DNA of 64,000 nt from Candidatus Liberimonas magnetica (GTDB lineage: Bacteria > Elusimicrobiota > Endomicrobiia > Endomicrobiales > JAFGIL01): positions 20,766 through 84,765 of the forward strand of contig JAJAPY010000013.1 in the NCBI GenBank assembly GCA_020523885.1, in the 5' to 3' direction. Below the pieces are notes generated by a model. That model saw nothing but the letters and a program-made list of their open reading frames with translations, searched no databases and was not told the DNA's origin. Every line of letters starts with the position of its first letter. Within the stretch, counting starts at the first letter, position 1. A program made the position numbers and the translations under genes. Shown one piece after another: positions 53,269-64,000 of this stretch.

Positions 53269-53793
53269 TTATTTATTTTCCTCTTTCTGTTTTTTTATTT
53301 GGTCTAACACATTTACTAAATTAAGAATAACTCCGTTTAAAGCATTAACAAGCCCTGAAATAGGCGACTGGATCGTACCGATCACCTGAGCAAGCAAAGC
53401 AAGCCTGGAAGGAAGATTAGCCAGAGATTTTATTTGTTCAGGAGTAAGTATCTTATTGCCCAGCATACCTGCTTTTAACTTCAGGTTTTTGTGGTCTTTA
53501 CTGAAATTAACTAATACTTTTGTTGCCTCTACCGGGTCACCTCTCTCTATTGCTATGGCTGTAGGGCCAATAAATAAATTAGAGAATTCTTCTAACCCCA
53601 GGTCTTTTAAGGCTTTCTTGGTCAGAGTATTTTTAACTACTTTATAATCGCATTTAGCCGGCCTTAGCTTATTTCTTAGTTCATTGATTTCAAGCACATT
53701 TAGCCCCTGATACTCAGTTAAGACTATTCCGTTATTGTTCTTGAATTTTTCGCCAAGGTCCTTAACTAAAATTTCTTTTTCCTTCCGTGCCAT
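53269..53793 (-). CDS. rplJ: 50S ribosomal protein L10
   Basis: 174 residues from MARKEKEI (GGGAG site; a GTG three codons earlier is less likely). EYQGLNVLEINELRNKLRP and IERGDPVEATKVL are conserved. Holds the L7/L12 stalk. Preceded by its L10 leader. Confidence 0.95.
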   Translation of the reverse strand: MARKEKEILVKDLGEKFKNNNGIVLTEYQGLNVLEINELRNKLRPAKCDYKVVKNTLTKKALKDLGLEEFSNLFIGPTAIAIERGDPVEATKVLVNFSKDHKNLKLKAGMLGNKILTPEQIKSLANLPSRLALLAQVIGTIQSPISGLVNALNGVILNLVNVLDQIKKQKEENK

Positions 53794-53817
53794 ATATATC
53801 ACGCTCCCTTAAAGACA

Positions 53818-53907
53818 ATGCAAATTTAAAATTGCAAAATTAAAAATTAAGGTTATTTTTTATTAATAAAAGCATTTTTCTTAACTTTTCATTTTGCAAT
53901 TTGCAAT
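53818..53907. repeat. AT-rich intergenic inverted repeat, word TTGCAAAATTAAA
   Basis: Left CAAATTTAAAATTGCAAAAT, right ATTTTGCAATTTGCAAT. Between the L10 leader and rplJ. Related to that at 44447. Confidence 0.55.
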
Positions 53908-53918
53908 AAATTATCAAC

Positions 53919-53948
53919 AAAAAAATGCTTCTCCCGATAAGAGAAGCA
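53919..53948 (-). terminator. Attenuator/terminator in the rplJ leader
   Basis: GCTTCTC-(TTATCGG)-GAGAAGC on the minus strand, followed by seven Ts after an A. Sits between the L10 leader and rplJ, so transcription into rplJL-rpoBC is probably attenuated. Confidence 0.8.
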
Positions 53949-53954
53949 AATAAT

Positions 53955-54052
53955 AAATTATTTATTCTTCTTCTGTCTCGGTAAGACGATAATATTGCAA
54001 ATTTGCAATTTCTCGATTAAGCTGTTACGCTCTTACTGTCTTTGACTCTGTA
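53955..54052 (-). ncRNA. Ribosomal protein L10 leader
   Basis: Minus strand: AAAGACAGTAAGAGC ... GTCTTACCGAGACAG, the paired words that mark the L10(L12)4 binding site in L10 leaders. Excess L10-L12 binding should favour the downstream terminator or block translation. Confidence 0.7.
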
Positions 54053-54064
54053 TATATTTTTGTA

Positions 54065-54853
54065 CTAGAATTCCAGATTCCAGCCGATATTTAAAGCTGT
54101 TTGCCCTATAAAAGAGCCTTCCAAAACCAGAGATTCTTTGCTGTACACTTTTATCCTGGTACCTAAAAACAAACCAACATTATCTTTAACGCCGGTCGTT
54201 TTTCCCAATGTCGTGTTATCTTGAAGTGTTGAATAAATCCTAAAAACTTTCAAACCGCCGTATGGTTCAAATTTCTTGTACTTCTTGCTCATCAATATCG
54301 CTATCTGTATTTCCGTCAAACTCAATGTATCGGATATAAGCACAGGGTTGGCGCCTCCTGCACTGAACGAATCCAATTTATACGAGCTGTAGTTCACTCC
54401 AAAATCAAAAGCCAGAGCTGAAGTTACTATAGTATCCGGAAATAGATTTGAATGGATGCCAAATCCTGCTATCCAGCCTAGGTCCCGTCCGGTAAGGTTG
54501 TTCTTGACCGTAACCGATGGTATATCAAGGTCATAGGACCCTACACCTATCTTAACCCAGTAATACAGGCTGTCTTGTGGGTTAACTATCAACTTCAAGG
54601 CCAGAGAATTGCTTTTTCCTTTACTTTCAAGGTCATTGTTAACATCGCTAAAATAGCTGTTCCCGTTAACTTTTATTTCATCCCTGTTACTTATCCGGAA
54701 ATTCATTTTTTCTTCCGAATTTGAATAGAACAGGTTAATAGAACCTTTCCCTTTTTCGATCTGAGATGCCGGAAATATTATCTCCGAACCATAAATCAAA
54801 GAACAAGTGTTACATAAAAAAAATGAAATAAACAGCAGCCTTATTATTTTCAT
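54065..54853 (-). CDS. Outer-membrane beta-barrel protein, 262 residues
   Basis: Signal peptide (RLLFISFFLCNTCSLIYGS), alternating strands, and a terminal WNLEF with C-terminal Phe, the usual signal for barrel assembly. No family name recognised. It sits between the 5S rRNA and the L10 leader, an unusual place for a surface protein, and has GGGGAT before ATG. Confidence 0.8.
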   Translation of the reverse strand: MKIIRLLFISFFLCNTCSLIYGSEIIFPASQIEKGKGSINLFYSNSEEKMNFRISNRDEIKVNGNSYFSDVNNDLESKGKSNSLALKLIVNPQDSLYYWVKIGVGSYDLDIPSVTVKNNLTGRDLGWIAGFGIHSNLFPDTIVTSALAFDFGVNYSSYKLDSFSAGGANPVLISDTLSLTEIQIAILMSKKYKKFEPYGGLKVFRIYSTLQDNTTLGKTTGVKDNVGLFLGTRIKVYSKESLVLEGSFIGQTALNIGWNLEF

Positions 54854-54880
54854 TTTATCCCCTATTTTCAGTTTTTAGAA

Positions 54881-55000
<120 letters not shown>

Positions 55001-55033
55001 ATCAAAAAACTGAAATATTATGATACTTCATCA

Positions 55034-55103
55034 GGGATAAGGTGTAAGGGGTAGGGTGTAAGAAAAGAATCTTACTTACCCCTTGCACCTTTTCACTCAT
55101 CCC
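55034..55103. repeat. Intergenic long inverted repeat, word GGTGTAAGGGGTAG
   Basis: Left GGGATAAGGTGTAAGGGGTA, right TTACCCCTTGCACC and CTCATCCC; central AAAGAATCTT. Between 5S and 23S. Confidence 0.8.
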
Positions 55104-55189
55104 TAATATATTTTATACACAACTTAATAGTGGGTTAAACCTAAGTAATCACTGAGCCACAACTTTCTTTAAATGACATTAAAAAATAT

Positions 55190-58124
<2,935 letters not shown>

Positions 58125-58281
58125 ATATTATTTAATGGCACTTACTAAGTACATCTTGTTACATTGGTATTGCTAATTGTGTTTTGTGAAGACTTAAATT
58201 TTCCCACTATTAAGTTGTCAAGGATCTTCTACTACTCTATTCCTCTATATATATGTTAAAACTATATATTCATTAATAAAT

Positions 58282-58347
58282 CAGTTCGGAGTTATTAATT
58301 AGTAGTTCGTAGTTACTACGAACTCCGCACTATAAACTCTGAACTTG
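58282..58347. repeat. Intergenic inverted repeat, word AGTTCGGAGTTATT
   Basis: Left CAGTTCGGAGTT...TAGTAGTTCGTAGT, right ACTACGAACTCCGCAC and AACTCTGAACTTG. In the tRNA-Ala/23S spacer. Confidence 0.7.
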
Positions 58348-58353
58348 TGTTAT

Positions 58354-58429
58354 TGGTGGAGATAGCGAGATTTGAACTCGCGACCTTCCGGTTGCAAACC
58401 GGACGCTCTCCCAGCTGAGCTATATCCCC
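58354..58429 (-). tRNA. tRNA-Ala (anticodon TGC)
   Basis: 76 bases with encoded CCA. Acceptor GGGGATA/TATCTCC, anticodon loop TTTGCAA in stem CCGG. Second tRNA of the rRNA spacer. Confidence 0.95.
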
Positions 58430-58439
58430 ATTTACTACA

Positions 58440-58508
58440 GTTATGAGTTCTGAGTCTTGAGTTGTGAGTAAGGACTTTACTCAAAACTCATTACTCATAA
58501 CTCGATAC
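58440..58508. repeat. Intergenic long inverted repeat, word ATGAGTTCTGAGTCTTGAG
   Basis: Left GTTATGAGTTCTGAGTCTTG, right TACTCAAAACTCATTACTCA; central AAGGACTTTACT. Between tRNA-Ile and tRNA-Ala. Confidence 0.8.
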
Positions 58509-58517
58509 TGAAGTCAA

Positions 58518-58591
<74 letters not shown>

Positions 58592-59018
58592 TCATATATT
58601 AGCAAAAGGTCAGCGGTGCTATAATACTGTTATTTATCTGGATATTATTTGCTAAATACCAGTGCTATCGATTTAAAAGAACATTTAAATTACAGCGAAA
58701 AATTCTCCAGCCTTTGCTTTTCGATTTTTTATCGGATGTAGCAAAGTTTAATTTTTTATCGAATATTAAATTATTGATTTAAAACAGGAGGTACGTTTGG
58801 ACTTGACTTTTTGGCTTCCAAGGTAGGCCGTTTACAACGGCCTCCCTCCCTTTATAATCATGCTGTAGAAACTTTTCAAACTTAATTGACTTTGCAGATA
58901 AATGCCCCCACCTTCGCCAAGGCTTCGGTGGGCAAGCCCACCAAAAACTTTAGCGAAGGGGGTATAACTTAGAACCGACCTAATCCAATCCCGCGTTAGC
59001 GGGAAGGACTACTCCTTA
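58592..59018. other. 16S to tRNA-Ile spacer with a copy of the rrn leader element
   Basis: No gene. 58783-58855 resembles the rrn leader (minus-strand AAGGGAGGGAGGC ... GCCTACCT ... GTACCTCCTGTTTTA). CAGATAAATGCCCC (near 58893-58906) pairs with GGGGCATTTATCTG upstream of 16S, forming the 16S processing stem. A GCCCACC/GGTGGGC hairpin is near 58930. Confidence 0.6.
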
Positions 59019-60546
<1,528 letters not shown>

Positions 60547-60744
60547 ATTAAAAAATCGAATGGTGAATTTTCACCAAATTTACACCAAATTGTTTAGCTC
60601 TAAATTTTATACCTGATTTCTCAGGGGCATTTATCTGCACATCAATTAAGTTTTCAAAGAACAGTATTACTATTTAAAGGCTACTTATTTTATAAAGCGT
60701 AAAAAAACTACGTAGCACTTTGTTTTGTATTTTTGCGAACCAAA
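60547..60744 (-). promoter_or_regulatory. rrn leader with boxA-like site and 16S processing stem
   Basis: Minus strand GTTCTTTGAAAACTTAATTG (60645-60664) resembles boxA antitermination sites of rRNA leaders. GGGGCATTTATCTG (60624-60637) is the upstream strand of the 16S processing stem. Confidence 0.55.
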
Positions 60745-60773
60745 ATAATAGCAAAGTACAAAAACTTTGTCAA
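60745..60773 (-). promoter_or_regulatory. rrn promoter P2
   Basis: Minus strand TTGACA (60768-60773), 17 bases, TATTAT (60745-60750). Confidence 0.85.
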
Positions 60774-60811
60774 GTACTTGCAAAAAATATTCTAAATTAT
60801 TAAGTTGAGTA

Positions 60812-60911
60812 AAACAGGAGGTACAAAGTGAGTAGTGAAAAAACTATCTCTAGGTAGGCTTACTTCCCTCGGGATTTCCCGAGATAAAATAATTTGCCTC
60901 CCTCCTTATAT
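60812..60911 (-). promoter_or_regulatory. rrn upstream leader element between P1 and P2
   Basis: Minus strand AAGGAGGGAGGC, hairpin CTCGGG-AAAT-CCCGAG, GCCTACCTAG, and GTACCTCCTGTTTTA. Similar order recurs at 58783-58855. Confidence 0.55.
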
Positions 60912-60926
60912 ATTTTATGTATGTTA

Positions 60927-60955
60927 ATTATAACAAACAATGAAAAAGATGTCAA
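60927..60955 (-). promoter_or_regulatory. rrn promoter P1
   Basis: Minus strand TTGACA (60950-60955), 17 bases, TATAAT (60927-60932); a perfect consensus promoter. Confidence 0.9.
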
Positions 60956-60999
60956 GGGGGTATAAAAAAATAATTTTAACTATTTTTATTTAAAAAACT

Positions 61000-62976
61000 T
61001 TAAAATTTATACGCTATGGAAGCTGTTACCCTTCTTGCAACCAAAGCATTTCTAACCGGATACTCATTATGTTCTTTATTTAAGATATTAAATCCCGATA
61101 ATGCCACCTCTGTAGTGTTTTTCCACAGTACAAACGTATATGCGATTCTGGCATTGACTATGCAATAAGGATCAGCCATCCCGCCTACTTCATTTGCGGC
61201 TATATTATCCCAGCTTTGCAGAACTACAAAATCAGCATAATCAACATAGCTCGCCTGTAGGTTAGCAGAAATACCGTTTTTAAATTCCGTAGATAATTCA
61301 GCGTTGGCTATATTCTTAGGTGTTGCAGTAACATATTCAGGAGGAACATCAGTGCTGTTTCTCTTAGCGTCCATATAGGTGTAATTAACCCTGCCAAAAG
61401 CCCATGACGTAAACGGGCATTTTAATTCTATATCTGCACCGCTCTCATCCCCATCGCCAAGATTATAAGCTCTGCCTGAACGGGTTTTCCCGCCTACAGC
61501 CGGAGAAAGAGTAACATATCTGAAACCGATAAAATCTTTTACTTGTGTATAAAAAACGTTCGATGCTATATTAATTTTGCCAAGATTTCCTATATACCCG
61601 ATTTCATATGTGGTTGCTGTTTCTGGTTTTAGCCCTACAGCTCTTACAAAAGTTGTATTATACCCGGAATAATCCGGGCCGAAATACGCTTCAGTAAAAT
61701 CCGGGTATCTCATAGATGTACCATAAGTTAAACGGAAAGATTGTTCTTTTACCGGCACTATAAAAGCGGCTTTCTGAGAATTAATACTGCCATAATCGGA
61801 ATGGTTGTCATTGCGATAGCCTAAGTTAAATATTAAATTATTGCTGAATTTATAGGTATTTTCTGCCCAAATACTGTCTAAGTAATTTTTGTATTTGCAT
61901 GGAGGCAGTAAAACATTTGTATCTATTGTCTGGTCCATATGTCCGGCACCTACAAGTATGGAGTCATTGGATATATCAGTAAAATATTCAAGTTCTGAAT
62001 TCGTTTTTATGTCATTTGTTAAATAGTGGTAAGGTTTATCAGGCGTGTTAAGTGATTTTTTCATTTTAAGGGTTCTCCACTCAGAGGCTTCAAAATCTCG
62101 CTGAAAAACAGATGCTTTTATATGTTTCGATTTAAAAGTGAACCCGGCATCGTAACACGTTTCACTGGGAATATCTCCTATACCAGAAGTCCTTGAAGTT
62201 AATTCATCAATACCTGATATATAACCTGCAGTCAAACTCAATGTTGAATTTTCCTTTAGCGAATACTCCATAGATGTATTGAATTTCCACAATTGGTAAG
62301 CCACTTCATCCGCATATGGGCCGCAGATGTCCCCCCATTCGCCGAATTCAGTTCTGCCCGCACTTACGCGGTAGTTTAATTTGTCGCTAAAACCAGAATT
62401 GCCGAAGCTGTAGCTTCCCAAGAAAGTATTCTTTTCACCTCCAGCCAAAAATAAAGAACTGCCTTTTGTATCTTTTGGATTCTTTGTGATTATATTTATT
62501 ACCCCTAAAAGTGCACCACTCCCGTATGAAACAGAGCCAGCTCCGCTCATTATTTCTATACGTTCTATCTCGTCTAAATTTATCGGCAATATGTTAAATT
62601 TCAACATATCGTAAAAACATAAAGTAAACGGGAAACCGTCTATTAAAAGTTTTATCTTATTCGAAGGTATTTTGCTAAATCCGCGTACGCCGACTTCCAT
62701 CTGGGCCGGGCTTATATTCATTACATGAATCCCAACTACAGTCCTTAAGGCATCCGGCAGGTTTGTTGCACCGGAACGTTTAATGTCTTCAGCAGTGACA
62801 ACATGAATTGACGCCGGCACTTCACTGAGTTTTTGTTCTTTTACCCGGGCGGCAGTTGTGACTTTAGTATTAAGGATCTCTTCAAGCGACAAATCGGAGA
62901 AATCAGAAAACGAGTCAACAGGTAGAAGAAGGATTGTGCCCAGCAAAAACATTTTAGCCGTTACAATTTTTTTCAT
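61000..62976 (-). CDS. TonB-dependent outer-membrane receptor
   Basis: 658 residues. Signal peptide (FLLGTILLLPVDSFS), plug domain (EVPASIHVVTAEDIKRSGAT, LPDALRTVVGIHV, VGVRGF, GAGSVSYGSGALLGVINIIT) and a beta-barrel ending in ASIAYKF. Imports a ligand such as a metal chelate or vitamin using TonB energy; the substrate is not evident. GGAGG site. It lies 69 bases after a YfiR-like gene, probably one operon. Confidence 0.93.
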   Translation of the reverse strand: MKKIVTAKMFLLGTILLLPVDSFSDFSDLSLEEILNTKVTTAARVKEQKLSEVPASIHVVTAEDIKRSGATNLPDALRTVVGIHVMNISPAQMEVGVRGFSKIPSNKIKLLIDGFPFTLCFYDMLKFNILPINLDEIERIEIMSGAGSVSYGSGALLGVINIITKNPKDTKGSSLFLAGGEKNTFLGSYSFGNSGFSDKLNYRVSAGRTEFGEWGDICGPYADEVAYQLWKFNTSMEYSLKENSTLSLTAGYISGIDELTSRTSGIGDIPSETCYDAGFTFKSKHIKASVFQRDFEASEWRTLKMKKSLNTPDKPYHYLTNDIKTNSELEYFTDISNDSILVGAGHMDQTIDTNVLLPPCKYKNYLDSIWAENTYKFSNNLIFNLGYRNDNHSDYGSINSQKAAFIVPVKEQSFRLTYGTSMRYPDFTEAYFGPDYSGYNTTFVRAVGLKPETATTYEIGYIGNLGKINIASNVFYTQVKDFIGFRYVTLSPAVGGKTRSGRAYNLGDGDESGADIELKCPFTSWAFGRVNYTYMDAKRNSTDVPPEYVTATPKNIANAELSTEFKNGISANLQASYVDYADFVVLQSWDNIAANEVGGMADPYCIVNARIAYTFVLWKNTTEVALSGFNILNKEHNEYPVRNALVARRVTASIAYKF

Positions 62977-63045
62977 TACAGCCTCCTATAAAAAATTTTA
63001 TTTTTAAACTGCCGACTGCCTTTTTATGACATACCTTTACTTGAT

Positions 63046-63618
63046 TTATTTATATGATTTTACAAGAGTCAAAAAATCTTTTGAGAAATCGCTTCCTTCT
63101 TTAACAGCTGATTCATTGTTTAAGATTATAAGAGGTTTTTCATTTTCAAGCATAAGCCCGATAGAAATACCGTTTTTCATTTTTTCATAAGAATCTTGTC
63201 CAAAGATAGTAAGCATGCCCGATTTTTTTGCAAACTCTGTTACTTTGACTATATTTTCCGATGTTTCTATATTTAGATACAGTACGCTTATTTTTTTTGC
63301 TTTTATAATTTCCGGTTGATTAAATGATTCATAAGATAACAGGCAGAAATTAACTCCGTTGTTAATCAGCTTTTTATCCTTTAATGCTAAAAGTTCAATA
63401 AGAAGGTTTTTTGAGCTTTCCACCCATTTGCGATTGTTTTCATAGACTATGCCTATTGTAATGACATTGTCTACGGCATTTCTTGTGATATTCTGGTCAT
63501 AGTTTAGGATTTTTAATATTAGGGTTGCCTGTATCTTGTAGGGTAAAAAAGTGGCATTCAATACATTGATATGAATTAAACAGAAAAGAAATAAATTTGA
63601 CAGAAATTTTGTTCTCAT
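63046..63618 (-). CDS. YfiR/DUF4154-family periplasmic protein
   Basis: 190 residues. Signal peptide (NLFLFCLIHINVLNAT), then LPYKIQATLILKILNYDQNI and a central ITIGIVYENNRKW, with SVLYLNIE and GMLTIFGQDSYEK typical of DUF4154. Family members are often found with TonB receptors or sensory kinases, and YfiR restrains a cyclic-di-GMP synthase; that role here is inference. Confidence 0.75.
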   Translation of the reverse strand: MRTKFLSNLFLFCLIHINVLNATFLPYKIQATLILKILNYDQNITRNAVDNVITIGIVYENNRKWVESSKNLLIELLALKDKKLINNGVNFCLLSYESFNQPEIIKAKKISVLYLNIETSENIVKVTEFAKKSGMLTIFGQDSYEKMKNGISIGLMLENEKPLIILNNESAVKEGSDFSKDFLTLVKSYK

Positions 63619-63710
63619 TTTTCAAATATTCTGTATTAATTTACTCAAATTATCATGTCTGTCCAAATTGGATAGCAGACTTACTTTTTGGATTTGAAAT
63701 AACATTTTCT

Positions 63711-63810
63711 GTCATTCCTGCCCCCGATTAGGACATTCGAGGGTAAACTCCAGCAGGAATCCATATAGACAAAAGTTTTAATCTCCGGATACCCGCTTTC
63801 GCGGGTATGA
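63711..63810. repeat. GTCATTCC-type dispersed hairpin repeat
   Basis: GTCATTCCTGC ... GCAGGAATCCAT followed by ATACCCGC-TTTC-GCGGGTAT. Related to 52684-52775. Confidence 0.65.
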
Positions 63811-63829
63811 CACTTAATTTGTATGTTAA

Positions 63830-63859
63830 ATTTTACTAAATTAATATTTTACTTGTCAA
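63830..63859 (-). promoter_or_regulatory. Possible promoter of the YfiR-TonB receptor operon
   Basis: Minus strand TTGACA (63854-63859), 18 bases, TAAAAT (63830-63835), leaving a leader of about 200 bases with the dispersed repeat. Weak -10. Confidence 0.35.
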
Positions 63860-64000
63860 GGAGTATACAAATTATAAATTTTAGGTATGCCCTTCCCCGA
63901 TTTAGTGGACACACCGAAGGGTTTGGAAGTATAATGAAATAACAGGGGGGTTTTAGGGGGAAGGATTCCCCCTAAGAGCAGCCGACATGGATTTAAAACG
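63860..64000. other. Window end, no gene resolved
   Basis: Contains CCTTCCCCGATTTAGTGGACA, which looks like an insertion-sequence terminus, and a GGGGGGTTTTAGGGGGAAGG hairpin-like stretch. No transposase is visible before the edge. Confidence 0.3.

Noticed and set aside
63880..64000. Complete insertion sequence at the right edge
   Set aside because: Only a terminus-like word is seen; no transposase frame in the window.

Overview
The window is bacterial and comes from a diderm. It carries bacterial 16S/23S/5S rRNA, a bacterial RNA polymerase and ribosomal-protein cluster, TonB-receptor and PorV-type outer-membrane proteins, and signal-peptide-bearing beta-barrels. Low-GC codon use, UPF0164/PorV plus FlgD-like C-terminal domains, and an EF-Tu whose switch I region departs from the usual RGITI form suggest an uncultivated Elusimicrobiota/Omnitrophota-like or PVC/FCB-related lineage. 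That placement is inference and was not tested.

Positions 1 to about 35,925 are one end of an integrated mobile element. Its right edge is the gene for a large serine integrase (34,366-36,045), whose frame runs directly into comEC. comEC is cut inside the conserved segment that normally reads HVLxxSG. The other comEC half and the left element end lie outside the window. Cargo, left to right: an unknown partial gene and a Dam-type methylase; a compact restriction-modification operon (nuclease-methylase fusion, specificity subunit, and a third gene joining a DGNHR motif to a deoxyribosyltransferase/TIR-like C-terminus); a catalytic-domain-only tyrosine recombinase; a secreted repeat protein with a PorV-like porin; a winged-helix protein; a second tyrosine recombinase; a HerA/VirD4-type ATPase with a nuclease-like tail; a bacterial histone and zinc-ribbon pair; SSB; a methylase-zinc-SNF2 helicase fusion; small RHH and zinc-ribbon proteins; a SIR2-TPR defence-like protein; DUF6876; a coiled-coil/zinc-ribbon paralogue operon ending in a second HerA-type ATPase; and the integrase. 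A 20-bp dyad motif recurs at four gene starts of the element. The noncoding stretch 22.85-23.05 kb is a dense array of tiny hairpins with GNA loops.

Positions 35.9 to 64 kb are chromosomal and almost entirely on the minus strand. In transcription order: yfiR-like and TonB receptor genes; tandem rrn promoters, 16S, tRNA-Ile, tRNA-Ala, 23S, 5S; an outer-membrane beta-barrel; an L10 leader; rplJ, rplL, rpoB, rpoC, rpsL, rpsG, fusA, tuf, rpmG, tRNA-Trp, secE, nusG, rplK, rplA; a membrane protein; truncated comEC. The secE-nusG-rplKA block lies downstream of tuf instead of upstream of rplJ, a circular permutation of the common bacterial order.

Most intergenic gaps in the core region hold a long imperfect inverted repeat. 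Each is built from tandem variants of a short word that differs from locus to locus, around a loosely shared central segment close to TTCAAAATCTT. This repeat family, the element's dyad motif, the GNA hairpin array, and the third gene of the restriction operon are the strongest candidates for undescribed biology. No CRISPR array was seen.
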